64,000 bases of DNA. Source: Kingdonia uniflora (lineage: Eukaryota > Streptophyta > Magnoliopsida > Ranunculales > Circaeasteraceae). Made by a program: the position numbers and the translations under genes. Positions 34,399 to 45,904 of the stretch are shown in pieces. The stretch spans positions 806,001 to 870,000 of the forward strand of contig JACGCM010002890.1 in NCBI GenBank assembly GCA_014058105.1, written 5' to 3'. The number at the start of each line of letters is the position of its first letter. Position 1 is the stretch's first letter. The notes below the pieces were generated by a model. The model was not told the DNA's origin. It ran no database searches and was given only the letters and a program-made list of their open reading frames with translations.

Positions 34399-36330
34399 TT
34401 ATTTGTGGCGACAAGTCATCCTTTCACACCCAAACTGTATGAATAACCTTTCGAGGTGATGTTTTTGGAGCAACACACCTACTCAAATTCTCACTTTTCA
34501 CATTAGAAAAACTCACATATGACTTATATTTTTGTCCATTAAAAGGTCGAGTATATGGTTGATAGGGTCTAACAAATCTACAATAAAATGTAAGATATCC
34601 ATTTCGACCACATATACTACAATAATAAATCTAAGAGTAAGAGACCCGTTTAGCGTGATTATGAGTAGTGGATATCATGTTATGTTTAGGCACCAAAGTA
34701 GAAGCAGTTGCTTTCACAAACTTAGTAATTTAAAGAATCTTAACATTAGGAAGAGGTTCCTCATATCCTAGACCCCTTTTGTCACTATCCATTTTTCCCA
34801 TACATAATATTTTATCAATGTTCTTGGCCCCATGACAGAACTTCTCAAGTTTCTACTGAGATAGAACTACATCAATCTTTGCCGAATGAAGTTCGTCCAA
34901 AGTTGATTTCATTTTCTCATTTGCATCATTAACTTCTTTTTATAAAAAAACACAACTTTATCATGAAGGCATTGTTTCTCATTCTCAAGCACCTCTATCG
35001 CGTTACTTATATTCTCAGTTTTGTCTTAAAGTTCGCACGTAAGTGTATTAACTTGGTCTTTCAAGACTTTGTTAAGTTTATCAAGTTTCATACACTTGGT
35101 TAGAGTCTGAGCATATAAGTCCTCAAGATGCGGGTCCTCAAACTCATTTTGTTCTTGATTACTCTGATTTTCATCAAAATTTTCAAGTTCAAAAATGTCA
35201 AAGTTATTATTGCCATAATTAAGAAAAACATGATATACAAGATAATTTTCATTATCAACTACTTGGGGATGACTCTTATTGTTATTATTCTCATCATCAC
35301 TGTCATCCCATGTAACGCTAATATTCATAGCTTTGTGATTGGTCCCAGATGTCTTAATGCGACAGCTGTGAGCATAATGACCAAGCTTATGATACTTATA
35401 ACATTCAATTTGACTTAGGTTAGTGTCAAGATTGGTCTACCGGTTATTCACTTTATGTTGATCATGATTTCGCGACTAATGATTCACCGATTGCTCTTGC
35501 TTTTAAAATTGGCGTTGCTGCACAAGGTTTTTAAGCTGGTGACTTATAGAGGCAATCTGTAAATCTATATCAGACCCATCATCATTATCTGAATTAGATG
35601 AGTTGTCAACTTCTATGTTACCCTTAGAAGAAGAGGAGTAATATGAAGATTTAAAAGTAACACTCTTGTTCTTCTCAGTGTTTTCCATTTTCATCTCGAG
35701 TTTAAACGTTTGTAATTTACCAGCTAATGTATCTGGTTTCATTTTCTTAAGATCCTGAGCTTCCTCTATAGCATCACATCTGGATCTAAAGCTCTTAGGC
35801 ATGGATCTTAGTACTTTGCAAATAATTTGAAAATCCAAGTAAGCTACACCTAATGCAGTACTAGTATTGACAATGTCACTTAGTCTCGCATAGAACTCAT
35901 CAAATGGTTCATTCTCATCCATTCAAATATTCTCGAATTATGAGGTGAGCATTTACAATTTACTTTCCTTGACTGTATCATCGCCTTCATGAGTTCGAAT
36001 TAATATGTCCCAAGCTTCTTTTGAAGTGGAACAAACATATATGTGTCGAAACTCACTTGAGTTCACAGCCATAAAAATAGCATTGCGACCCTTATTATTA
36101 TAACCAACAGCTTCATTTTCATCCTAAGACCATTTATTCCTATGCTTAAGGACCTCTTCAGATTCATCACTCATCATGGTAGGGTGTATCCATCTATCTT
36201 CGATAACAATCCAGACATCTTCTCCGAGTGATTGTAAGAATGCAATCATTCAGAATTTCCAATAAGGATAGTCTTCGCCATCGAAGAGAGGCGGGCGATT
36301 TATGAGACCTCCAAAATTTCCTGAATCCAT
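34399..36330 (-). pseudogene. SIRE gag, broken (element 4)
   Basis: Starts at ATG 36330 on the minus strand (MDSGNFGGLINRPPLFDGE, followed by YPYWKF and a stop). It continues through the conserved gag helices at 35922-35503 (FDEFYARLSDIVNTS, KPDTLAGKLQTFKLEM) and the acidic linker at 35328-35026. It ends in the second zinc-knuckle region near 34600-34560, where the Cys spacing is partly lost. Just past PQIR, near 34400, the sequence jumps to the end of RNase H, leaving out about 3 kb relative to element 3. Several stops interrupt it. Confidence 0.88.
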
Positions 36331-36403
36331 TAATCTCAAGCAATCGAGTAAGGATCTACGTTCAGGTTATTAATCCTCGAAGGGTGACCGCTCTGATACC
36401 AAT

Positions 36404-37450
36404 TGAAATTCCTAAACGCTTGAGACTAGTCAATTTTGAATAAATTAGGTCTAAAATTGATAGGTTTGAATTAATGGTCTACGCTTAACCTAGTTCAAAT
36501 CGATTCAATTATCTAATGTCAACAAGCAATTGGAAATTAAAGACAAGGCCAAACAATTTTAACTCTGTGGGAAACCTTTCTCCGGAAAAAAAAACCCACA
36601 GGTCGCTGTCGAATAGCCGATAGCTAAACAATCCACTATTGAAATCAAATTACAAGCATTTAATTACTTACAGATTCGATAAGCACATCCTGTGGTTACC
36701 TCTCTTCTAATTAAACTCATCACAGTCGATTCCTCATTCTCGCAACGCCCTTCTATTCTCGCAATGCCTCACCTCGGATAACGTACCAAAGCTACAAAGC
36801 TTGAATCGCTTAAATTCTTCAAATCAAGGATTAGGTTTTTTAAATCTCTCTGATTGATTCAAGTTGATTTTTACTTCGCGTTGAATCACTCGTTAAAATC
36901 TCTCCTCTCTCTATATATCAAGCTCTGAAAAATAGGTTTTTGGAAGAGGTGAGTTCTAAAAAAAGGAAAGTTATCTTTTATATGAAAGCAGAAATCATGT
37001 TCTCTGTTCGAATAGAATTAAATGTATTCGAATAAAAATCAGACTGAGCCAATCTATTCGAATAAAAAGAAAATAAAGAAAATAGGCTGAGCTAATCTAT
37101 TTGAATAAAAAAAAATCTATTCGAATAAAAAACAGCTTGAGGCATTTTATTCTAATACAATAAAATCTATTCGAATAAAAATATTCCCAGTTCAATTCGA
37201 ATAGAAAATAGAATCTATTCGAATAGAAGTTATATTATCTTAAAAAACATACTTCTTACCTTTTCCATACTCTGTAAAAATACATAGGGTTTGATATTAT
37301 AGAACAAGGAGTTAGAAATCCACTTACTTGTTCAGTGTCAGTCAAGTTGTAGCCACTCAAGGTGCAATCTTTGACGACGAGTAACCACGAGATAATGCTA
37401 ACATCTAAACTAGACACGGAATGGAACAAACTCTAGCTATGGATATTTCA
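36404..37450 (-). repeat. 5' LTR of SIRE element 4
   Basis: 1047-bp LTR, minus strand TGAAATATCC to TTTCA, adjoining the primer site. The TTCGAAT array spans about 37005-37225. It has diverged from the 3' LTR by many substitutions and small indels, so the insertion is old. Confidence 0.92.
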
Positions 37451-37455
37451 AATTT

Positions 37456-37715
37456 AAGTCAGGATAACCCTTACTTATTTTGTGCTGCATAATTTCATTA
37501 TGGGAGTTGATCCAAACGACCCGATAACTGTAGAAACTAGTAATGATGATCAAGCTCTAGTACAAGATACGATTCCAATACTTAATGCTTCTAGTAGCCA
37601 ATCAACTACGTATAGGGGAGACCAGAACCATTGGACGAACTTCCGAGATAACTTTGCAACACAAATGTTCAACGTTTATACGAACTGGGGAAATAACCAA
37701 TCAAATGTCGCATAG
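37456..37715 (+). pseudogene. Harbinger transposase, C-terminal part
   Basis: Continuation of the transposase after SIRE element 4: VRITLTYFVLHNFIMG is the conserved LHNFI helix that ends the DDE domain, followed by an acidic tail to the TAG at 37713-37715. A frameshift lies at or near the insertion junction. Confidence 0.85.
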
Positions 37716-37957
37716 TTGTCATTTTATGTTATTCTAGTACTATTATTATTTCATAATTCAACTTCCATGTTTGCATTTCATTATATGAAATGAAGCTTGA
37801 CATAAATTGTGCTCGTATTATAAAATTATGATGTTAAATATCTTTATGGATTATCTGATTTTATTTGTCAATTCACTAAAACATCTTGTAACTATATATT
37901 GATGAATTTATCTATCAGTTTATTTATATCATCTTATAAACAAAGATAGCCAAAAGA
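37716..37957. other. Spacer between the Harbinger genes
   Basis: AT-rich, non-coding; both Harbinger genes read on the plus strand. Confidence 0.5.
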
Positions 37958-38251
37958 ATGAACTGTGACTCAAATATGGATGATGGTCTGATTGAGTCTT
38001 TAGTTGAGTCAATCAAGGCTGGAAAAAAAATGGTCGAGCTTGGGATGAATCTGTTTGGGAACCTGCAAAAAATGTTGTCTTTAACAAGTCTTAGAAAGTT
38101 GTTAGGAAGTTCCATATCAAGAGTCGTCTTCGTACTCTGCAGAAGGAACTAAAGGGATTCAATGAGTTGTTGAGCAAAAGTAGATTTGGATGGGACTACA
38201 TGAAGAACACCGTGACTGCATCTGCTGCATGTTAGGATGAGCTTCTATCTG
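37958..38251 (+). pseudogene. Harbinger second ORF (Myb/SANT-like), exon 1
   Basis: PIF/Harbinger elements carry a second gene whose Myb/SANT-like protein binds the element ends and helps import transposase. ATG 37958 opens it (LIESLVESIKAGKKMV). After a frameshift, the C-terminal helix of the domain is clear: IKSRLRTLQKELKGFNELL then SRFGWDYMKNTVTASA, with the expected Trp codon before DELL changed to TAG. The exon ends at a donor CTG|GTAAGA (38251/38252). Confidence 0.8.
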
Positions 38252-41200
38252 GTAAGATTCGATCTTATTCTACGTTCTTGCTATTTAATTATTACATTTA
38301 ACTATTTAATATATTTTATTGTCGTCTATGAATTTTATCTCCCACTTAAAAAGACTACCAAGTTCCACTAAATATTACTATTGAGAAACATCTAAGTATA
38401 AACTAGCGTGAGATCATGATGAATACTGCTAGGAATATTTTCAGTGATGACAGATTTTGTAAATCTTCTAGAACTTACATAATGGAAGTAATCTAAATTA
38501 TAACTCCTAATTGTAGCCATTTGACTTTTAATCTCTGCCTCTATTACATTTATTCTATATGTTCTATCTCCTTCGGTTGTTGTTCATTGTGCAATATAGT
38601 ATTTTGTATCTGGTCATTAGTATGATCTTGCTTTAGCTGGATCTGGTACTGTAACATACCTTTTTAAATCTCCTTCTTTTTACTCTTGTCTGCATCATTG
38701 GTTATTCTTCTCCATAGCTTAATGTCTACCTTAAGTCTCCTGAGTTTTAACATCACTGCAAATAAAGGTTCTGTACTTAGAGGCTTGTTTGAACTATTCT
38801 CAACTGTGCTTTCAAAACCTGCATACTAACTCCATGACTTCAAAAATTTGAAGCAAACATTTTGTGGTTTTGGGATTTCCTTATACTCACCAAACAAGAA
38901 AGAATAATCTGACTTTGATCTAGCAAGCACCTTGATACTCCACAATTTGTACTTAGATAGCCACTGTGAATTGTGAAGACACCAGTCTAATATACTTAAG
39001 ATTATGTCATTGTTATTTTGGTCATTACACCAAGTATATGTAAGACCAGTTGATGCACTTTCAGTCAGTGCTGCATCATCAATAAAATTTACAAAGTCAA
39101 GCATTGCTCTAGCCAAAGGTGGCCTTCCGTCTTTTCTTTTAGAGGCTCTTAAGACTATATAAAAATCTCCAAAACAAATCCATTGGAGATTATTGCATGG
39201 AATTTGTTTATTTTTTCTATCTTATCATTGGCTATATTCTTCTCCACACTAGCTCTGTGATTGTTCTTGGGTACAGACCATCCAGTCTCAGGTATCCTTT
39301 CAATCTATTGTACATGGTTATAGGGCTTCGGAATCCCTGGAAAGTAAATAATGGGAGATTCACTATCTGTTAATGACCCTTGTTCAAAATATGTGTTCTT
39401 ATTTGGTAGTAGATCCCCATCTTCGCTCATATTACGCAAAAGTTTCTTCAGTTCATGAGGAATAAAACCTGGGCATTTGTCAGTGATTCAATTTCTCACA
39501 ACCATGTTCAGTCACTCCTATGTATTCTCTTGAAGGTATGTTATAGTTCTCACTCATTGAATGTTTAACATGAAGCTTAGATGATTAGATTACTTAAATC
39601 AAGAATTAGGTTCGGTTCTATATATTTTTTTTGTATGTGGGCTATAGCCCTCTTAATCTGAAACAAAAGATTTATAGTTTATTTCAAAGGTTCCTCTAAA
39701 TTTACTAGACATAACCTTTAAACTTTGAAGTCATCACTACAGTTGTTTTCTACAATGTAAATGCTCAGCATGATATTTCTTTCACCAAAGGCACATCGAT
39801 ACACTTCTCGAATAAGTTCGCAGTTTGTCCAAACAATTGTTAAAATCATTTGACTATTGACATTAATTAAAAAACATACAATAGTGGAGACTTCAAAATC
39901 AGTAATTGAGCTAAACTAGAATTTTGTTAGATTATTCTTGCTACCTTGTAAGATTGTATTCTGCTAACACATGCCCAATGTTGTTATAGTGATTGCAAAA
40001 CATGGGGATTCTATGAGACTAGTTAGATTGGGGTGTGAGGTTCTTATAAGTACTACATCCATGAGATCTATTTATTTCTGGGGCAGATTTTGTGTTTTGT
40101 TCAGAAGAAGAATTTGTTTTCATCATCTAAAGTAATCTTTTGAATGTACATTCTGGATTAGGAGGTTAATTGTAATTATTTTTTAATACTTTTTGTCAAG
40201 CAAGAGAAGCTTAAGATCGTCTATTTAGAAATGTAGCACTTAGGAAACATCCATAGGAGTCATGTTACTCCTCGGCCCTCGCACTTATGGTATCTAATCT
40301 TGTGCACGTGGTCACATAAATGTTTCTGGAAATAATTAAATGCAAAATGTTAGGGTTAGAGTGCGGGCGTGAAATGGGATCGAAAGGCCAAAAAACATTT
40401 ACCACCAAGTCTTGGTGGTCGTTGCTATAAAGGTAGAATATTTACATTTTTACTTATACTTTCATCATGAGAGTACGACCAGATGTTGTACATAAGCCTA
40501 CTGAAGAAGTTTGGTTATGCATGTTTTCTTCGAACGTGTTTCACCAACCCCGAGAGGGCTATGATACACTAGCAGAGGTGGAATACTGTTAGAGAAAGGG
40601 ATTAGAGTACATTGTCAAATGTAGTGCAGCTTGAGTCTTGAATGTGAAAAAGACCAAGAAACTTACGGAGCCGGAACACTTTTGGAGGGAGAAGCTCAAC
40701 AAAAAGTGGGCTAACTTCGATGATATATATTGTCAACGGAAACTTTATGCATAAAGTTGCTTAAAGAAGGGCAATTATAGCAAAGTTGTTGATGTAAGTT
40801 GCCAACATTAACTAAGAACGAATAGCTTTTTGTGGTTAATCATAGGAGGGTAGTGTGGCCTTTTGGGAGGAATCAGGCATGAGGAATTAGATTACTATAT
40901 AGTTGTAAATCGCAAATGCTAACAAAAAAATAAATTCCCTCTAAAGCCTTTTGGTTACCCAAAGGTATAGTAGGCATGAAGAATTAAATTGTTGTACATA
41001 CTACATAGTTGTACATAGAGAGAAACCTAACCAGATGGCCTCCACATGGACATTCTCTGGATTGAGGTTAATAAAAGACTACAACACTCCTTGGTGTGAG
41101 AATTATGGGTAGCTATTAAGGCCTTGGATGGTAATAAGATTCAGTAAATTACATTTTGTAAAACTGATTGGTGCAGACCCTACTAGAGTTAATAGTAAGG

Positions 41201-43180
41201 AGGTTGGCCTTGGAGTATGAGAGGATTTGGTAATAGGCATCCAATATTTCTAAATCAAATTGAATGCTACTGTAGATGACCATTTTAATGACCAATTGGG
41301 AATGATGGGCTTTGAGTTATAAATTAGACTTAAAGTGAGTATTGGTGTAGATGACCAATTAGCAGCCAGTCTGTATTGGTCATGACACTAGAAGAGCCAC
41401 TACATACAACATTTGTTATGGCACCCTCTGGTTGCAAAAGGGCATCATATTGCCCGCGAGAAGAATAAAAGTTAAATAACGGAGAGTGACTTAAGCTCAT
41501 ATACTAGGAAAGGTAGAGTCATATGGAGGGTGCTTCCTTTCACGATCACTTCGGGGTTTAGTTAGAAAGAACTAGTAGGGACTTTTTATAAGAGGAAAGA
41601 TCCATTGTGGACATTATGATCTTTTGGAATTACAATATTCTATTCTTAATGATGTAAGAAGAGCCAAGAAGGTTATGAAAAGCATGGATTCAAGATACAT
41701 CATCTACAAGCAGAGAGGGGAATAAAATGGTTGACTTTATTACTTCATATCTAGACATTCATGAAGAATTTATTTTCTTTCCCTGTAGTTTCCTCCTAGT
41801 TCATGTAAATAAATGTATAGCTGATAGTAAAGGCATACCATATCATAGTATGTATTTTTATTTTTTTTGAATAAAATATGGTGGGGGACTCCTGCCATAA
41901 CCCCCAAATTCTTTTTTCAAAAAAGAAAGGCTATTCTCATCACCTAACCTCTGATCTGCTAAAAGATTTCATCAATTGATGATTTAAGATGATTTCCGGT
42001 ATGAGAGGCATATTTTGTAAGTCTCTTTGTCGTGTTGGAATTTTTATGGGCTGAAATTGTTGTCTTTTGGTGGCTTTTGGTCTTTTCTACTATTTTCGCT
42101 TTTCATTGTTGTTCTGTTTGGTATTCTTTACCTTAATCAGTAAAGTTACATTAATAAATACAAAGAAAATAACTAATGCTTTTCTAGAGGAAGTAGAGGC
42201 ACTTTTTGTGTCTATGCCATACAGCATGAAAGGCAATTTCTCAATCTACACTTCTTCTAATATACTGTCCTTTTATATATTTATGCTTGGCTTTCCTTGA
42301 GTCATTTGTGAAAGCTTTCTTATGGATTAAATTTGGTATCTCATTGCCTTATTTGCATGAGGTCTTGATTTACAATTAGTGCTTGTAGGTAGAGTGAAAC
42401 TGGCTAAATAATCTTAGACAACCCTAGCAAAAAGTTTCTTCTACTACATTGTAGGCAGATGTATCAAACCCTAAATGATCTTAGACAACCATGATAAAAA
42501 AGAATATGTAGTCAATGAAGGAGAGAAAAATGGAGGGAGTGTTGAACCACTGGATGTCTTTAATAAAAGGAGTTGATCGGGGGGATTTATAGTCTTAAAA
42601 AGGAGTTGATCATGCATTCAAGCATTGGGTACTTCAGTAGAAGTTCTTGGCTGAGTAAACTGCTTTCAAGACCTTGTTTCATTCTCCCAGTCATAATCAC
42701 TCTTGGAGCGATAGACTATATTGTGTGTATTCAGTTGCAACCGCTATGTGAGTCTGTGACAGAGAAGTGGGCATATGGGGCAAGCTAAGTTTCTTAACAG
42801 GACTGATAGTTGAGATTGGATTTGATTGATTAATTTTAGCTTGATCTGAACGGTGCCAACCTAGCTAGTTGGGTTGTTTCTAGATCTTGCATTTATTTGA
42901 TGTAATTATTCTAGACATAGTTTGCAAAAACATCTTTAACACTTGCAGACATAATATATATATATATATATATTAAAAAAAATGGATCAGGATATTATAG
43001 TATCTGGAAATCATATACTAAATTTCACATTGGGACATTTCATTTTTATTTTTAAATTTTTGTAAATAAATCAAAATATATTTATGAGTAATGAAGAAAA
43101 TATGCTTGTAAATGTACTGTGATATATTGTAAAGTAACTTGATTTTATTACTAATGAATTTAAATGTTTTCTTGATTCAG
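38252..43180 (+). other. Expanded intron of the Harbinger second gene
   Basis: 4.9 kb from donor GTAAGA to acceptor TTCTTGATTCAG. It contains the LINE fragment (38655-39205). The rest (39206-43180) is AT-rich with no recognisable coding region. A 9-bp-arm hairpin (accaccaag t cttggtggt) lies at about 40402-40420 and a (TA)n tract at 42953-42973. It may contain other unrecognised insertions. Confidence 0.6.
38655..39205 (-). mobile_element. LINE (L1-type) endonuclease remnant
   Basis: Minus-strand translation gives WICFGDFYIVLRASKRKDG, LARAMLDFVNFIDDAAL, TGLTYTWCND, LARSKSDYSFLFG and FKFLKSWS, then LKLRRLKVDIKLWRR. This is the order of the C-terminal half of the APE-type endonuclease of plant L1 ORF2 plus the following linker. 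The family GDFN motif reads GDFY and SDH reads SDY, so catalytic Asn and His are both changed. No RT motif is found downstream, so the copy is truncated. No poly(A) or target duplication could be fixed. Confidence 0.85.
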
Positions 43181-43732
43181 AAAGCTGCTGATAAGTACAA
43201 AAGCTTTTGATTTCGGGGTCTAAAGTGGAATTTGGATAGCTTGACTATGATATGTGGTACTAATTACGCTACATGTAATTATTCAATTGGTGGAGTAGAC
43301 ACCGAGGACATATATGATGTTTATCGCCCTGATATGAGTGGGTTAGTGGATGAAGATGAACACCTTGATGATATATAAGAGAACCCAAGTGTCCCCCTAA
43401 CTGATTCAACTAGGTAAAGACCGGCTCCTGCTCCTCCATTGGAAAAATAACAACATGGAACTGAGGTAAAGAAGACAGATAAGTTGGAGGAACTACTTGA
43501 AGATCTTTCGGGTACTCTAAGCGGGCTTCACGCCTCAATTGATTACGAAAAAAAATTCACAACCCTACGTGAAGAAATTATGAAGATGGAAAGATATAGT
43601 AATGCCTATTTACGAGGTGCATGGTACAAGATAATGAACTCTCCCACTGAGACACAATTTTTCCTTATTGGTGATGCTATAGATTGGAAAACATACCTAG
43701 ATAAATTGAGGGAGAGTATTGGAGATGTTTAG
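43181..43732 (+). pseudogene. Harbinger second ORF, exon 2
   Basis: Begins AADKYKSF after the acceptor and reads, past a stop, FRGLKWNLDSLTMI then CGTNYATCNYSIGG, as in the region after the Myb domain in these proteins. A middle part with two more stops follows (VDTEDIYDVYRPDMSG). The C-terminal part, 43484-43732, is open (LEELLEDLSGTLSGLHAS ... TYLDKLRESIGDV) and helical. The stop is at 43730-43732. Confidence 0.75.
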
Positions 43733-43970
43733 ATAGAGGCTTAGGGTGGTTTAGTCACATTAGTGAAAATAATTGATCAAGTTGATCATTTAGATTTTTT
43801 ATTTTATTTATTTTTTAGTTGGACATTGTTAGCGATAATAATGTAGTTGATTATGTTAATCAATGAAGAATAAAAGTTTTATTTAAAATAATTAACTTAC
43901 ATATGCGTACAATGCCCCTAACCAAACACGAGCATCTGTTTCGACTTCACTTGTGTTACAGTAATCTAAA
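43733..43970. other. 3' flank of the Harbinger second gene
   Basis: AT-rich DNA. It contains cctaaccaaacacgagc at about 43918-43934, a weak match to the element terminus, but without supporting flanks. Confidence 0.5.
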
Positions 43971-44478
43971 CACATGCTAACAAGTTTTATTACATTACTT
44001 GCAATACATTGTAAATGTAATTCATTTGTCTTGCATTACAACCAATGTTTTCTAATACAAGTGATGTATAAATGTAAGGGAATTAAATTCCAGGTAAATG
44101 GTTGAAATGCAATTGCAAAGTATTACTTTTCTACCTCATGGTTTGCATTGTAATGCATTAGGAAATACAATAGAATAAGCAATACATATCAGGTTATTCC
44201 CCATGTCAAGGACATAAGCTCAGTTTGGTTAGAGGGCATGTTAACAAGTTGTATTATATTACTTGTGACACAATATAAATATAATTCATTTGTCTTGCAT
44301 TGCAACCAATGTTTTGTAATGCAAGTGATGTATAAATGCAAGGGAATTAAATTCCTGGTAAATGGCTGAAAGTAAATTGCAAAGTATTACTTTTCTACCT
44401 CATGGTTTCCATTGCAATGCATTAGCAAATGCATTGAACTTGTATTTGCATCCTGTTTGTCTCTAACCAAACTGAGCC
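43971..44478. repeat. Duplicated and inverted right end of the Harbinger element
   Basis: Subterminal sequence occurs twice in direct orientation: copy A 43971-44165 and copy B 44238-44430 (for example ttcatttgtcttgcatt and tattacttttctacctcatgg in both). Between them, 44174-44234 is an inverted copy of 44461-44521. That includes the 17-bp terminus GCTCAGTTTGGTTAGAG and about 43 bp of flanking host DNA. The 59-bp core arms (44176-44234 and 44461-44519) differ at four positions with no indels. Aberrant gap repair at the transposon end with template switching is one explanation; a nested foldback MITE is another. Confidence 0.8.
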
Positions 44479-44481
44479 TAC

Positions 44482-44679
44482 GTCCTTGACATGGGGAACA
44501 GCCTGATATGTATTGCTTATTTAATTGGGATTGGGAGAGGCGCCCAAATTATTTATTACCACATATTCCAAATCAGTAGAACCTCGGAAGAGGATACTAA
44601 TACATTGCATGTTATTGCTTGGCCTGTTGTAAATTTTAGATTTCCTACACAGCGGATCATGCATTTGTTTGTATTGTGA
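44482..44679 (+). pseudogene. Host reading frame, 3' part (split by Harbinger)
   Basis: Directly after the right target copy TAC, the frame of 29051-29263 resumes (VLDMGNSLICIAYLIGIG ... IMHLFVL) and stops at 44679. Removing the element with one TAC copy gives an uninterrupted frame of about 136 codons. No family recognised; it could be one exon or a small protein. Confidence 0.5.
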
Positions 44680-44708
44680 GTATTCGTTTTATTTGCACTA
44701 AGTATTAA

Positions 44709-45904
44709 TGATACAAGAAAAACTCGGCCTTTAAATACCCCGCTCAAAACTACGAGTGTCGAAATATAATAAGGACAAGCGGGGGTTGAATCCACGAGGA
44801 GTAAACGTATTAAAAACTAATTTTACTGATCTAACTAATAATGTTTATTAAACTAATTTTTGGAAAAGGTTTTATTAACTAAAAATCAAATCTAAATTAC
44901 TAACTTCGTAAAAATATAAAGAAAAGAACCTAGGCTTTAGATCACCTCCGACTTAGTTTACTAAAGTAATAATTATATAATAAAATTTCTCCGCTCGTAA
45001 TAGCCGTGACTAGGTTTATTCGGGTTTAGAATCTAGGGTTTATGGTTATAACCTTAAATAAGGACTAAATCGTTTTTGGATAATCAGATCTTGGTCTTGA
45101 ACACTCCCTCTATGGCTAGGTGGAGTGTCTAAGTTCCTAGTAATCTAGTAATCTCTTTGAATACAGAGACCACCAAATATGGCTAATTTTGCATCACATT
45201 CATCTTCATAATAGATTGGGGTTATGATGGCTAGATCAACCCTTTCCTACTACAAACCAGAGTATTGTAGAGCAATACTAGATTTATTCTATTAAATAAC
45301 TACTATACTTAACTCCTAATCACCAGAGGGTTGATCTTTAGCCTAAGCTAAGGAGACTAGCTCTCCATTAATGATGTTGATCACCGCTTATGCATAAAAT
45401 AAAATAGAGAGAGAGATACTGAAAAACTCCAAGCTTTATTCCCTCTAAAATTGAGACAAAAAATACATAGAATTGTTCTCCTATTTATAGGAGATAGGAG
45501 AGACTTGTTTATATTTCTGAAACTCTATCTCTAAGTAAGGATAAACCCTATCTCAGATAAATTCTATCTCAGATAAATTCTATCTCATTTTTATTTTATC
45601 TTCTATCTAGATAACTCTTCTCAAGCTAATCCTTGTAGAGTCTTTCATCATCTTTATTTCTTATAGTAAACCTACAAGTACATTTAATGTAGACATCTTC
45701 TTTATACTTGAGAGACTGCTGGAGATGCTTTAGTTCTTTGTACCTTCTATTAGATGTTTTTTTTCTACTTATTAGCTCTAACCGTGATAAGTGCCTGAAA
45801 ATAAATAAAAATGCTACTAACATTAGAAAATAATAAATTAGGATTAACAAAATGATAGTTTTAGGCGTACTAATCCTTTGTATTTCTATGTCTATCAAAT
45901 ACCC
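44709..45904 (-). repeat. 3' LTR of the Athila-type element
   Basis: About 1.2-kb LTR. A purine tract (minus strand GGTAAGTTTGAG) lies just inside it. The TG of the minus-strand start appears as GG. Confidence 0.88.

Larger units (their letters stand above)
31476..37450 (-). mobile_element. SIRE-type Copia element 4, internal deletion derivative
   Basis: Minus-strand element of the same family as element 3, inserted in the Harbinger transposase. LTRs are 31476-32518 and 36404-37450; flanking 5-mers are aattc (31471-31475) and aattt (37451-37455), a duplication with one mismatch. The primer site is about 36391-36403 (minus-strand ATTGGTATCAGAGCGG) and the purine tract ccaaagggggagat lies at 32519-32533. 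Gag is present. Protease through most of RNase H and the env-like ORF are absent, leaving a 3.9-kb internal region against 9.1 kb in element 3. Confidence 0.93.
29264..44478 (+). mobile_element. PIF/Harbinger DNA transposon, nested and inactive
   Basis: Terminal inverted repeats GGCTCAGTTTGGTT (29264-29277) and its exact complement (44465-44478) are flanked by a 3-bp duplication TAC (29261-29263 and 44479-44481). Inside, on the plus strand, are a Harbinger DDE transposase gene (30346-37715) and a Myb/SANT-like second gene (37958-43732), the two genes expected for autonomous PIF/Harbinger elements. The element grew to 15.2 kb by nested insertions: SIRE element 4 and a LINE fragment. Repeats of gtgtttggttc (about 29328, 29366 and 29418) lie just inside the left end. 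Three-bp duplications are the rule for the superfamily, although TAC differs from the usual TTA/TAA. Confidence 0.85.

Noticed and set aside
42953..42973. (TA)n tract as an origin or element end
   Set aside because: An ordinary plant microsatellite with no flanking structure.
43917..43935. cctaaccaaacacgagc as the right terminus of the Harbinger element
   Set aside because: It matches the left terminus poorly and has no 3-bp duplication, whereas 44465-44478 is an exact complement flanked by TAC.
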